From: Linum tenue
Lineage: Eukaryota > Streptophyta > Magnoliopsida > Malpighiales > Linaceae
DNA length: 64,000 bases
NCBI GenBank assembly: GCA_946122785.1
Contig: CAMGYJ010000008.1
Span: 18,005,475-18,069,474 of the forward strand
Direction of reading: 5' to 3'
Position numbers and translations under genes: made by a program. Under the pieces are notes generated by a model. It saw only the letters and a list, made by a program, of their open reading frames with translations. It was not told the DNA's origin and ran no database searches. Positions 1 to 12,234 of the stretch are shown here, in pieces (position 1 is the first letter of the stretch; each line of letters starts with the position of its first letter).

Positions 1-326
1 ATTGGTGTTACTTGTCTCAATTGCTTGCTGTTCCTTTTGCATTATATTATTTAAGGTGTCTTTGCTAAATCATTTATTAGCTCCATTGACTTTGGTGTTT
101 TTGAGATTGCATGTAAATGTACTGAAATGCATCCAAAGGATTAATAAAAAAACGAGACATTTGTTGAATTGCTTGGTGTAATTAAAATTAGTTTCTCAAA
201 TACACCTCAATCAAGTGAGCTGTTGATCTGTTGCGCACTTTTGACATTTGAACACTGGTGAAATCCTATTGTTTTATGCTCTTCTCTGAGAAACTTCCCA
301 TTATGTTCTTAAGTATTTGAGTGTAG

Positions 327-854
327 GTAATCGTCCAGGAAAACTCCAAATTACATACAGCCATCTCAGAGTTATTGAACTATATCAAGTTAGTTTCGAA
401 GATATGAAAGAGATTCTTGTTGTACTTCGCTTGATCACCAATGCTCCTAGCTTAACCGAACTCAAAATTTCTGTAAGGCTTGTTTGGTCTTCTTTCATAA
501 CAACTGGAAACTGTCTCTCAATTATCATTCTCTCATGAGAAGTGGTAATTTCCTTGGCAGGGCTCTTCACATACCTCAGCTGCTACGGAAGCCACTGACT
601 TGGCATTCTGGGCAAAAGAATGCCCTAAAGATTGCACTTTTAAACAGCTCAAATGTGTGACGATGACTGAAATGTCCGGTGTGCCCCACGAGATGGAGTT
701 CATCAAGTTCTTGCTTGCAACTTCGCCAGTGCTGGAGGAGATGAGCATATCGCCTTATGTGTATGTCGTGGACTGCAGATTGAACATGTTGATCGAGTTG
801 CTCAAGTTCCGCCGTGCTTCTGGTCAAGCTAAGATCTTATTCGTCCAAGATTAA
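327..854 (+). CDS. F-box/LRR/FBD protein, C-terminal exons (5' end outside window)
   Basis: These are the last two coding exons of an F-box/FBD/LRR protein of the At1g13570 type. Such proteins act as substrate adaptors of SCF ubiquitin ligases. Exon 327-472 begins after an AG acceptor and ends at a GT donor (473-474). Exon 561-854 starts after CAG and ends in TAA. The join is in frame. The product ends with the FBD domain: the motif VPHEMEFIKFLLATSPVLEE and a terminal stretch rich in L, F and R (ELLKFRRASGQAKILF) match that family. The F-box and most LRRs lie upstream of the window, so their integrity cannot be judged. Bases 1-326 read as intron. The family assignment is firm; the substrate is unknown. 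Confidence 0.85.
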
Positions 855-1688
855 CATTTACTTACATTTCATGTGAACTCTGACTTCAGTGTTAATTTCC
901 TTTTTATTCTTTTCATTCTTGTAGATAGACGATAGTTCATGCATGCATGCAGTTGCTCTTACTCTGTACAGACAGCAATAATACGGAAATACCAGTTTCC
1001 TTTAACTTACTGAATAAGAAATGACTTATCAAAAGAAGTTTGCTGCTAGTTCATTTCTCTTTCGATACAGATCAATTTAGGTGCTAAATTATAGAGTGTG
1101 CCTGCTATCAAATTCCTTTGAACTAATTTTTTTTTCTCCCTTTGGTAGTTCCCTACATTTTCGATATTTCCTAATCAAGTCCCTAACAGCTTTTAGTAGT
1201 TGTTTGTTAAAGTGGGTCTGCAGTAAGTACATGCCTTATCAGCTTTAACTTCATCCAAATTGACCTATGCCAAATAATAGAAAACCTATGGAAAGCGACT
1301 TATTAGGAAATGTCGATAACGAGGGGATAACCATAGGTTAAGAAAGATATTATCAAGGACTTCAATAGTACCCTGTGGTCGAGGGCCTAGTTGACAACTC
1401 TTCATTGATGCTTTGTTACAATAACTCTTCATTGCTTAAAAGCTTCATGTACCAAAGTGGTGTTGGTGACTCATTCCCATACGCTTTCAGTAGCAGAAAA
1501 TCATGCATTTGAGAACAAAAAGAGGAATTCGTTACAGGACTTGCAATAGAACTCCCCCAGAAAATAACTAAGCACTCAACTTGAAATTGAATGGACGCTG
1601 TCAAACACTCACTATCTATATGCGGTTTTCTTTTGAATCCAAATCCTGTACATGCATTATATGTCGGGCTAATCTTCAAACATTCTTG
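855..1688. other. intergenic, between two convergent 3' ends
   Basis: This stretch lies between the stop codons of the F-box gene (+) and the NIK-like kinase (-). It should hold both 3' UTRs. I see no further gene, RNA or repeat of note. Confidence 0.6.
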
Positions 1689-4591
1689 TCATCTGGGGCC
1701 AGAGAGCTCCATTGCCTGGACAAGCAGCGAAGAGTCATCAGTGAGATCAGAATATCGCTCTGAAGACGAGAAATCGTTGTTGCCTCTCGATCTAGTTGCT
1801 TCCGCTCTCTGAGAAGCTTCCCATTTCTCTGCAAGTCCATCTCCTTCCAACATCCGAACCACTTCGGACATCTTTGGTCTGTGACTCGGTAGGTATTGCG
1901 TGCACAACAAGGCAACTTGAACCATTTCTTCAAGCTCGATCCTGTCATAGTTGGTCTTCAGATCCTTGTCAACTATCAGCTCGAGCTTCTTCTCCTGGTG
2001 AATCTTCTTTACCTGCAAATTCACATTCAAAGGGTATTGATTCAGATTAAACAAAAAAGAGGGTCATCAATAAGATCTGAAAGCCGACACTTTCATTTTC
2101 ATTAGATTGCTTACCCAATCCAGCATGGCTCCTTTCTGGTTTGAAGATTTACCGAATTCGAGAGCTCTTAACCCGGAGATCAACTCAAGCAGAAGGATAC
2201 CAAAACCGAAAACATCTGTTTTCTCAGAGGATTGACCTGTGGAGAGATACTCGGGAGCAATGTGCCCCACAGTGCCTCTCACAGCTGTGGTTACGTGCGA
2301 GTCTTGGTGATCCAAAAGCTTAGCCAGCCCGAAATCTCCAACCACGGCTTCACAGTAATCATCGAGCAATATGTTTGCAGCCTTCACATCTCTGTGGATG
2401 ATTTTGGGGTCACATTGCTCATGCAAGTACAGCAAACCTCTGGCAGCTCCTATTGCTATTCTCTTCCTTGTGCCCCAGTCCAGTGCTGGTTTGGCTGCAG
2501 CATTTGAGAGAGAGACATCATCAGTATAACAAAAAAATTCAGTTTCACTGGTTGACTTGGAAAGCAAGCAATAGCTAGGGGTTTACCCTTGAGTCTTGTT
2601 GCAACACTGCCATTAGACATATAAGGATACACCAGCAGCCTTTCACTATTAGTCATGCATAAACCATACAGGCGAAGGAGATTCCGGTGGACTGCCAAGC
2701 TTATCATCTCTACTTCAGTCTGGAACTGAATCTCTCCACCACTCGCATTCCCATCTTTGAGCCTCTTCACTGCTACAAGTGTCCCATCCGAGAGGTAACC
2801 TTTGTATACGTTGCCAAACCCACCTTTCCCTATGAGGTACTTGCTGCTGAAGTTGTTTGTAGCTACCTGAAGCTCTTTGAAAGGAAATCTCTTGAGGTTT
2901 CCGAGGTTGAGCTCCTCGTGTCGCTCTGGAAAAAAATAAATATAATTGCAGAGCATGTCATTCAAGTTGCCAAACCATGTTCTTGTTTCTGAGTTGTTCT
3001 TTTGGTCTTTGCTTGCTTACCATTGACATCGAAGAAGATCTGTTGGTTGTGTCTTTGCCTCAGCCAAAGTAAGAAACCAAAGGCTGAAGCCAGCAGGAAC
3101 ATGCAGCCGAGGGTTGAGCCAAGTGCTAAGGCGATCTTGTGTCCCTTGTGAGCTCCAGAGGGCTGGGAGGCTTAACAAGCCATCATTGTCGTAATTGAAA
3201 AAGAGGGATGAGAATTGAATTTTGAATTGAAGACAGTATGGTTTATGGGGATGGTATAAAGAGTGGATGGAAATGATGGAAACTAGATGAAAAGCCACCA
3301 TCATTGGCAATGAATGATAAAGGGTATGCAATTTTGCCAACAGAAAGAGCACTTCTAAAGAGCTGAAGAAAATTCGAACTTCGAAACTCACTTACTTTGG
3401 GAGCTATTGAGGAAGAGTGACTGTGGAGTTGGTATTGTTCCAAAGCAATCCTGCTCAGCTCCACATATCAGAGGGTTTCCCACTATGCTGTTTCAATCAC
3501 AAAGCAAAGGACAGCATTCTTTAAAGGGTTTTTCTTTCCATGTTTGATCAAACAAGGTAGCGAAGGAAAACTCAGAAAATTGTGACTTACTTGAATGTTT
3601 TTGTATGGAAAGTGGGTATTGGAGCACTCAAATTATTGTAAGACAAGTCCCTGGAAACATTCCACAGTGATACAAAAGGAAAAACAACCTTAATCAAGAC
3701 TGTTTCGATTTTTGTATTGTTTTACCAATGAAGGAATAGTCGACAGAAATGGTTAAGGGTTGGAGGAGAATTACAGGAAAGTAAGCTGTGTCATGTTAGC
3801 CAAAGGAGGAGGAATTGCTTCAGTCAGACTGTTGTTGTTCAGCCTCCTGATGAGATTGAGAATTATGATAAGCACACAGAAGAAGAAAGGAAAAGAATAG
3901 TCTGTGGTTTAGGTAAATGTGATAGTAGAGAAAAAAGGAACATGATTGATGATCACAAAGCTTCTGAACACTCACAAGTACTGGAGGCTCTTGAGACTGG
4001 ATAAGCTACTTGGAACTCCACCATTGAAGAAATTGTTCGAAAGGTCAAGAGTTTTCAGCCTTGTGAGCCTCCCTAGCTCTGCTGGAATATGTCCTGAAAT
4101 GTTGTTATTCTGCAGAAGCCTGAAAAACAACAAACCAGATGGATAACATTTAGTACATTAAGAGTGGCAAAAACAGAACAGGAAAAGGTATGGCTTCGAG
4201 GAAACTGAAAACTCACACAAGCTGGAGATTTGTCAAGTTGCCTATGCTTGGTGATAGACTTCCAGACAAGCTTTGGCTTGGAGCTCCTCTGCAGCACAAA
4301 AGAGGGTACTAATATAATAAAGATTTATAATAATTGATGAACTGAAATTACCCTTTGTTTGAATAAGAGCAAAGTTAGAGCCTTTACTTACAGGCCAGTG
4401 ACCAGACCATCAGCAGAACAAGTGACCATCGTCCAGCTGCATGGATCAACAGCAGTTGCATCCCAGTTGAGAACATTATGGGGATCTTTTAATGCATTCC
4501 TTATATCCATCAAAGCCACCACTGAAAAAAAGAAAAGGAAACCAAATGAAATGAAGTGGACATCAATTCAATACATGTAAACCAAACAAAC

Positions 4592-4646
<55 letters not shown>

Positions 4647-4824
4647 AGGGGGAAAAGATCACCATTATCAGAAAATCTCTACTGGGTTATATTAATTTAC
4701 CTTCAAAGTTGACACCTCTGGGAGACAACATTCCATAAGCAGAACAACTCCACCAGCAGAACAACAACCAAGAGAACAAACCAAAGTTGCAGAAACCTCC
4801 ATTGCTCTTTCTTCTTGCTTCCAT
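1689..4824 (-). CDS. NIK: NIK-type LRR receptor-like kinase (LRR-RLK subfamily II), complete
   Basis: This is a plasma-membrane receptor kinase orthologous to the NSP-interacting kinases NIK1-3, known for antiviral and immune signalling. Exons on the minus strand are 4701-4824, 4392-4521, 4217-4288, 3976-4119, 3775-3846, 3591-3650, 3396-3487, 3021-3170, 2587-2925, 2115-2494 and 1689-2012. They sum to 1887 nt (628 aa), close to NIK1 (about 638 aa). Order: signal peptide (about 1-31), the LRRNT motif with [11 protein letters not shown], leucine-rich repeats encoded by exons of 72 or 144 nt, a proline/serine-rich spacer, one TM segment ([16 protein letters not shown]), then the kinase. The kinase has the glycine loop [34 protein letters not shown] and an activation loop with [12 protein letters not shown], which includes the conserved threonines. 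It ends in LSGPR as NIKs do. An in-frame ATG lies further upstream (near 5019), but homology begins at 4824. Whether it is NIK1, 2 or 3 needs a phylogeny. Confidence 0.95.
4591..4646. repeat. (GAAA)n microsatellite in NIK intron 1
   Basis: About 13 uninterrupted GAAA units lie inside the first intron of the NIK gene, between exons 4701-4824 and 4392-4521. It is likely polymorphic in length and is not coding. Confidence 0.95.
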
Positions 4825-5999
4825 TTCAAAACAGGAATGTCTTCTTCCCTCTTCTGTCTCTCTCTCACTCTTCTGTGAACTTTGATTCTGTTTGTTTTTT
4901 ATCACATAAGTGAGGGAACCTGAAAGAACCAGGCAGCAGGGCAGCAAACCCACCTCTTCTACTATAATTGCACTCACTTTTAGTTCAGAAGTGATGTCAG
5001 AAAAACAAGAACTGGACAAAACATGATGAAATTATCAAAAGTAAAAAATTAATGGAAAAAGGTGGGGAGGGAGAAATTCTTGGAAAAGCAGTGGTCTTTG
5101 GCAAAGTAGTAAAAGAAGAGAGGAGTGGAGTGGGTAACATGGGGCTGCCAATGCCCAATGGTACTTCAACAGGGCTGAAATGAAAAAGAAAAGAATATGG
5201 ATAAAGAAAGCTATTAGCCACACTAACCCAAATCTAGAGATGATATCTTAAGTCTGAAGAAGAATTGTAGATACTACTATTGTATTTAAAATGCCCAAAA
5301 AATTCCCTTCAATCATGTAGTTGTTTAGAGAGAAAAGGACTGGTGAGTTGAGTGGGATTCTCTGTCTTTTTCTATTTATCTAGTGCATTCCATCACATTA
5401 CCATGGCCATGAGAATTACATGTATAAAGATTTTGCTGAAGAAGACAAAACTTCAAAGGAGAAGTGCGAAGAAAGAACAAAAGCAAATGTTCAAGTTGAC
5501 TCGAACTGATTATCTCAAGTTCATTATTTTATTGTTAGTTGTTTTCGAATTCTTATTCATTTTAATGGTAAGTAGATTGATATTAATTATAACAATTCTT
5601 ATTCGAAGTTTGAAATTGTGATCCAACAAGGACAAGATGAGTTGCAACTAATCTTATGCACAAAACAGTAAAGCACTAAACCTTTCTTGTTAATATTTCG
5701 TCCAACGAAAAAAGTTCAACCCAATTCAACAGATGCAGGAAGAAAGATGTAGTAGAAAGAAGAGTTGTAGCATTGGCATGGCCAATGCTAATCCATGGGT
5801 TAGGTGAAAGATTAAGTGGTAAGCATATATTGTGTGATATTTTCTCAAACCAAATAGGAAAGGAAGAGGAGTGGATGCTCCTTTTTATTTGGTGGGTCAG
5901 TAAGTGTCTTCTGGCTGTCAATTTTGTAGAGGAAAGGAAGCATAAAACAGAGCAAGTTAGAAAAGGACACACAACACAAGTGTTGGAGATTTGTACAGT
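4825..5999. other. NIK upstream region / intergenic
   Basis: This contains the 5' leader and promoter of the NIK gene (read leftward). Its first 200 bp are rich in pyrimidine runs on the minus strand. I could not assign a confident TATA box. Short open frames here have no recognisable domain and look like chance. Confidence 0.5.
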
Positions 6000-6207
6000 G
6001 TCTTTTTGGATGTATTATCAAAATAATGTCAATCATCACTTATGATGTGATGAACAATAAAACACATGAACTCGCACAAAAACCATTCAAGATTTACTTT
6101 AATTTGAAGAATTCAGAGTTTAGAGATATAAAGTTAGAGTTTACAATTTGGGGTTTAGAGATAGAAATTGGAGGTCTATGGTTTAGGGTATTCCGCTAAT
6201 TAGGAGT
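6000..6207. mobile_element. MITE-like fragment, copy 1 of a pair
   Basis: This block (about 200 bp) recurs in inverted orientation at about 10930-11140. Shared stretches include the segment with CACTTATGATGTGATGAACA, one with CGCACAAAAACCATT, and the run resembling repeated 'ggtttagag'. It is a truncated relative of the more complete copy at 10802-11215. Confidence 0.65.
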
Positions 6208-7189
6208 ATCTCTTTGTACAAATGTATACAAACTTTGTACTATAGCAGTAACTTGTACAAGAGATGCTTGATGCGTGCAAGCAGTCTTCGTGCATGATGT
6301 ATATTATTGTGAATGTTATAGGAATATAGTTGGCAGTGATAGTATGATAGTGTGTCACATAGCTATCTCCCTCGGTATCAAGGACTTAGAAATGCCAAAG
6401 ATAGAGTGTCTCTTAGTATTTTTTTACACTAGTGTGTCTCTTAGTAGAAATAACAATTTTGTAACATTAAGTTCAATTTTAATGATTAATAACTTAGCTA
6501 ACCTTAACAACAAGCAAAATATGTCATGATTTCCTAATCACAAGTTCACATATAGAAGTCATGGCTTGTGGTTGCTTTGTAGTCGACAATGGTGAAGAGT
6601 AGGGCAGAGTGTCGGGTCAATCGAAGCTAGAGAACAATTGAAGAAGTCATGGTTGTGGTTGCTTTGCGGTATACAACGTCAAAAAGTAGGAAAGAGGGCA
6701 AAAAGGATGGAGCGAATAGGAGAATTCATTGCAGTTCATGTGATCTTTGTCTTTGTCTATTGCAATTTCAAATCGAAAAAGGAAGAGTGAAGCACCGTCG
6801 AATATAGGGTTGCTAGAGATGACCTAATTTTGGGAAAATTAGCTACACATTGTTTTAATCATGGTTTGACAGTGCACTATACATCACTTTGATTAATCAC
6901 ATATGGCTAAAACGTAACCTAACCGAAACATTTTGTCACTGCCTAGCGCCTTGCCTAGCGCCTAGGCAAGGCGCTACTAGGCTTACTTGAAATTACACCT
7001 CATTGAACTCTAATAATTATATAAGTTATTGGAATAGATTATGCTAGAGTGTCATTTATCAATGATAAGCAAAACCTTTTCTATTAGAATTCTAATATTG
7101 AAAAATGATTGATTTATCATTTCATCACAATATAAGATGGGTATAATTGTACAAATGAAATTCACCTTCCTGTTCTTTTAAAAAATTTA
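6208..7189. other. intergenic with a perfect GC-rich hairpin
   Basis: AT-rich non-coding DNA. The one distinct structure is a perfect inverted repeat at 6948-6958 / 6962-6972: arm GCCTTGCCTAG, 3-nt loop, then CTAGGCAAGGC. It is probably the remains of a transposon end. No gene was recognised. Confidence 0.55.
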
Positions 7190-7440
7190 TGTCATGTGTG
7201 GACCCAAGACAATCGACAATAACAAGAAAGATAATGACCAATAAGAAAGTAAAGAACACAGATTTACGTGGTCACTAACACAACGTGTGTTAACTAGTCC
7301 ACGAGCGGGCGGGACAGAGTCAGTTTCACTATACTTGAGGAGACTACAAATTATTAAGAAGTATTTATATTACCTTTCAATGACCTAATCTAATTTGGTA
7401 AAAAATAAAGTTACATTATCAATCTGTCACAAAAGTATAA
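7190..7440. repeat. dispersed repeat A, copy 1 (LTR-retroelement-like remnant)
   Basis: This shares with 10440-10720, in the same orientation, a series of blocks in order: AAGAAAGATA, AGATTTACGT, ACAACGTGTGTTA, ACTTGAGGAGA, AGTATTTATA and a GACCTAA.CTAAT tract. The 'gatttacgtgg ... ccacg' composition resembles LTRs of some plant retroelements, but I could not define the ends. Confidence 0.5.
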
Positions 7441-10439
7441 ACGAATACCAACTATATACCATGAATCTTCGTTATTTACCGTCGATGACAGTTCATCTTA
7501 TTCAAGTCATATCATCCCTATGAATTTCCAACCCTTATGATTAATTCTTCTTTGTGAAAGGTTGATAATCTGGAGGGATGAAATGCTAATTGGGTCCTTC
7601 CTTATATATTGTGCCATAACCATATACTAATTATTCCCCTACATGGAGATTGGCTTCTTTTCTTCTTCTGAGGTTTTCTGTTCTGTTCTTTTTCTGGGGT
7701 TTTCTTGTTCTTTAATTGTGTTCTTAAGACTTGTCTGTGACTTTGTGCTTTATTGATTCTGAGAATACTGATCAACACTCTCCATTGTCTCCACTCCACA
7801 GTCAACAATGAACAAACTGTCCCCATAAACCATGAAAAAGCATCCATCTTTTAAAAGCAAAAGCTGTCGCCACCATCACCCAACAGCAACCTCACCCTCT
7901 TGAGTCTTGAGAGAGTCGTTTCCTGTGTGCCCCAAACTGAAAAGCAATACATTTTACCTTTCTTTCCTATGCACAAAATTAGGGTTTGAGGCTTTGAGCA
8001 CCCCATGGTTTGATCTTTACTATATTATTACTTTGTTTTTTCAACTAGGAAGCTAGCTCTAAGTTAGAATTCCAGGGTGCATTACTTATCCGCTAGGTGA
8101 TCATAACCTATTTCACGTAGACGAAAGTGAAGTTGTCATATCCCCAGTTTATTTGTTGACAATATTAGAATTGGTTTTACCATTTGCAACGAGCCTAGAA
8201 ATTATATTATTTTTTTACCGTGTTGAGTTATACAATGAGCACATGTTTCAAAGTTAAATCATAATTATCGAATGATTGCTTAGTAAGGAGCCTAGTTAAG
8301 ACTTAAGAGTATAGATAATGAATGTATTTTACTTTTCTTTCACAATATGGACGCATGTTGTGATTGCTTCTGAAAATGAAATTTGTATTAATCGGTTATT
8401 TCTTTTCAATGAATGAATTATTAGATATTCATTTTTAGCAATATTTTTTGAATTTTATGTAAAAGACACCACTTATATGATTTTCTAACTCCTCAACTAA
8501 TGTTAATGAAACATTAGCTCCTTATTTTCTCGTAAGTGATATTATTGTAACATGATCGCTACCAACTATTGTTATCCATGACGACTACTCAAGTTACGAC
8601 TCACTTTATTTAAGAGATAAGAGTAGATTTGTGGTTTGTATCATGGACAGCTATGAACTATGGCATAAACAAACATACACAAAACTCACTTTGCGAATAA
8701 TACACAATTAAGAATGTCAATTGTTCAATCATTGACATTCTATCAACTATAAATACAAAGAGCTAGATAATAATAATTTGAGAATTTTTTTTTTTGTTCT
8801 GGAGATACAAAGAAATTATAACATTTATATCAGAGAAAGCGAAAATAAATCATTTATATTTAGAATCATTAAAACTCGAACACTAATCCGTTGAATTATC
8901 GCTCTAATGTTGCCATAATACTATTGAACTACAACTAATTTGCTCCTTGTGGCCAAAGCTAGATTAGGTGGAAACCATGCTTGTGAAGAAAGTGAGTGAA
9001 GTTAAGCTAAGATCGATAATGGATTGATGGAAGCATCTTTTATGATGGGAGGAGAGGATCTCTTGAGCACAATGGTGTTCCTATGAAAACACAAAGAAAA
9101 CACCAATTATGGAATTCTCTTCGTGGTGCCTAGGTGCACGTGCAATTTGGACCCTCCTCCCCGCACCAAACCACATCATACAAATGTTCAGTTGACCTCC
9201 TCGCTTGGTCAAACATGGAAGGAAAAAAAAAACAAGACCTTTTCTTTTTCCTTTAATTCATGATGAGGATGATGAATTGATAATGATGGAAAACCCTAAA
9301 AAATTAAATATAGTTGCATTCACGTAGTCCCTTAAATATATATGATAATTTGAGAGAGTTATTGATCCATAGGATTCAGAAATTTATCATAGGTAACTTG
9401 ATTAGCACCTTGGGTATGGCGAGGGAACTTGATTAGCTTCTTGAATTTCTTCTATTGCGCATGCAAAGTGTAAAGAAATTATACATCATTCATTCTCGAG
9501 TCTTTTCGATCACTCGAGATATTAGAGAGAAGTGGTTACTATAATTTTAGACGAAGAGATCTCATGTTTGTAAAAGTCAATATTTATTAACCGTTGACTT
9601 AAGTGTAAGAGTATGGTGATCAATGCAAATTTCAGGTCACTGGTGGATTTTTTTCAGTTGGAAAGACATGCAAAAGGAATGGTATAAACAAATTCTCTAA
9701 CAAATACTTTGTTCGTAGCAATACGAACTCTCGTATTTTCTTATTTAGTCCATCCCGATAATTTGAGTTATTGACTCACACAGGTTTTTAAACGCAACTA
9801 TCACCAACTCCTACTGCAATCCCTTTGTATAGTATTCACATGATTACGTTTACTCTTTTTCATCATCTCATTGCCTCTCCTTTTGACTCAAAAGCTTCAA
9901 TCACAAAGAAAAGTAAGAGAGTGTGTCAAGAAAACAATTATATGTGGGGCTGCAATTAATTAAAGCACAGGAAGTTTGACTAATAATGGTCTCAATTAAT
10001 GAAGAAAAAGATAGATTGCACTATCTAGCTAGCCAAGAAAAATGAGTAGTGAATAATTGCTAGCTCCTTTGTTGTTTGAACTTCATATCCCTTTCAAATC
10101 CAACAGAGGCTCTTGCTTTGTTTTGAATTGAACCAAGTTTAATTGGGGTTTGATCAGTGTGCTAGCTAGCTATAGAGAGTACATGATTTTGGGTCTCACC
10201 ATGGGACAATGTCTGTCACTTTAAATGTTCCACAAAGAAAGATATAGTAAAGCATCCAAAATAGGTGACCAAATGAACCCCAATTCCTCTAATCAACTAT
10301 CATGGTCGCCAACTTAATTATAATTGCGCATGATTTAAATCGCACACAAGCATGATTTATATGTGTCATGTGGACACACAGATACAACATAATAGTTTAA
10401 AAGTGATCAAAAGGGATTGCTAGATTGCATTTGTGTGTC
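7441..10439. other. AT-rich intergenic DNA, no gene seen
   Basis: No open frame of recognisable homology, no tRNA and no clear terminal repeats. Homopolymer runs (for example near 8785 and 9220) and simple AT-rich sequence dominate. Confidence 0.5.
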
Positions 10440-10720
10440 ACGCACACGGATAGGGGGCAATTGACATTGAGCAAGAAAGATAGACGATTACCATGAAAGT
10501 AAATAACACAGAGATTTACGTACGTTGTTCATTAGTACAACGTGTGTTAGCTACTCCATTGGCACAGAGAGAACCAACTTCATTATTACTTGAGGAGATT
10601 AATCTCTCGATGCAGATTATAGAGGAGTATGAAAAGTATTTATAGTACTTCTCCACGACCTAACTCTAATCTAATCTAATAAAAAAATAAGGTTACATAC
10701 CAAATTCAGTCTGAAAGGCC
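10440..10720. repeat. dispersed repeat A, copy 2
   Basis: Second member of the pair described at 7190-7440, in direct orientation about 3.25 kb away. The shared core (AACACAG.GATTTACGT, CAACGTGTGTTA, TACTTGAGGAG) is intact, but the copies have clearly diverged by indels. Confidence 0.5.
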
Positions 10721-10801
10721 AAATGTGTACAAATCCATACACTGTGTGGATCGTGGCATTGCGCTTGTTAGCATGTTAGAGTACTGTCACTATATATATA
10801 G

Positions 10802-11215
10802 TGACTACTTCGGTGCACTCATAAAAATGAGTGCGCTCAATGCACCCAACTCAAAAACTAGTCTTAAGGTGTCGGATTTTGAATTTTAATTTGTAGAATT
10901 AGTGTAATATGATGATATAACAAATGATAACAACTAATTAGTGGATTACCCTAAGCCCTAGACCTCCAATATTGAGTTCTATCCATAAACCCCAAATTGT
11001 AAACCCTAACCCTAATCCTAAATCTCTAAACTCTAAATACTTCAAATTAAAGTAAATCTTCAATGGTTTTTGTGCAAATTCATGTGCGTTATTGTTCATC
11101 ACATCATAAGTGATGAATGACATCATTTTGACATAAATCGCATGTTTAAAATGACGGTTATGAAGTGAGTGCACTGAATGCACCCAAAAAAGTGAGTGCA
11201 GCGAAGACGCCACCA
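10802..11215. mobile_element. MITE-like element with imperfect terminal inverted repeats
   Basis: The left end (CTTCGGTGCACTCA, then AATGAGTGCGCTCAATGCAC) is matched in inverse by the right end (GTGAGTGCACTGAATGCACC ... AGTGCAGCGAAG). This gives imperfect TIRs of roughly 40 bp. The interior contains a telomere-like run (ACCCTAACCCTAATCC) and is shared with 6000-6207 in inverted orientation. No coding capacity. Superfamily is undetermined. Confidence 0.65.
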
Positions 11216-11900
11216 TATATATTTTCCAGCCAAACCCCATACTTTGTTGAGGGTAATTCCACCTAATCCCACGTAATTAGGAATATATTCTAATCAAAAC
11301 AGCAAGCACCATGCACCAAGAATTGTTTAATTAATAATTTTATTGATAATCTTTTAGTCTTTTTTTTTCTTACTGTGATGACAATAGGATCACCATGCAT
11401 GCATGCATGCAGTGCCTTTGGATGCCACTCACTTCCAACCACTCAATAAACAAACAGTGTTGATTATCTTTTAAAAAAAGTGTTGTTGTAAAAGACCGTT
11501 ATCAATAAATAAATACAACGAGAAACTACTATACTGGTAGTTAATGACATAGCAGGAAATTTGAGTAGAGCCAAAAGAACGAGGTTTAGCGATGAATCTC
11601 GCCAGCTGGCTGTCTATTATACAGATGGATGTAACGCGAAAACGAAAAAATAATCACTCTTGCAATATCTTGATTTGTATGGTGTAACTTACAGTGAGTG
11701 AGGTTGGTAATATCTACTCAAAAAAAAAAAATATATATTCACAAACATTTTGTCGATCATATCATATTGTTGACGGCAGATTTAATACTAACGATCAATT
11801 TCAATATTGATGAGTTACAATAACAATATTTTCCTCTCAAAAAATTCTTATGTTTTATTTGCCTTCAATTGGGGGTCACTGAAGTAAGTTCAATCAGTCA

Positions 11901-12069
11901 CAAGAACGCTGAAAACGAATTATTGACAAAAAAAAAGCTAGAAATATGGGCATCCACTTTCTTAAAAAAAATAATTCGTTTTCGCAAGAACGCTGAAAAC
12001 GAATTATTGACAAAAAAAAAAGCTAGAAATATGGGCATCCACTTTCTTAAAAAAAATAATTTAATAAAT
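11901..12069. repeat. 84-bp tandem duplication
   Basis: Two adjacent copies of an 84-bp unit start at 11901 and 11985 with CAAGAACGCTGAAAACG. They differ by a single A in a homopolymer until the second copy degenerates at its end. Each unit contains GAAAACGAATTATT and, in copy 1, its inverse AATAATTCGTTTTC, so it can fold. Confidence 0.9.
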
Positions 12070-12234
12070 TTGTTTATGCCTTCAATTATACTTAAAGTAG
12101 AATCTTAGCCTCTTTAGAAAAGGAGATTATGGCTCAAATCTGTCCCCTGCTGCTAATCAAACCAAACCCCTCACTAATTGATCATCAGCCCCACCACCTT
12201 GAAGTGTCTCTCTCATACGGTCCACATATATTAA

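Noticed and set aside
4825..5019. In-frame N-terminal extension of NIK
   Set aside because: No homology before [10 protein letters not shown], and a signal peptide must start near the true N-terminus.
5352..5621. 89-codon frame with a hydrophobic C-terminus
   Set aside because: It sits in the NIK upstream region and I recognise no homology. Hydrophobicity follows from AT-rich codons.
7190..10720. A complete LTR element bounded by the two copies of repeat A
   Set aside because: The copies differ strongly, no target duplication was found, and no gag-pol remains lie between them.
10978..11012. Interstitial telomere repeat
   Set aside because: Only two or three imperfect CCCTAA-like units, within a MITE shared elsewhere in the window; not a telomere tract.
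11394..11412. CATGCATGCATGCATGCA run as a possible regulatory site
   Set aside because: RY-like repeats can bind B3 factors, but no gene lies near enough; it is treated as simple sequence.
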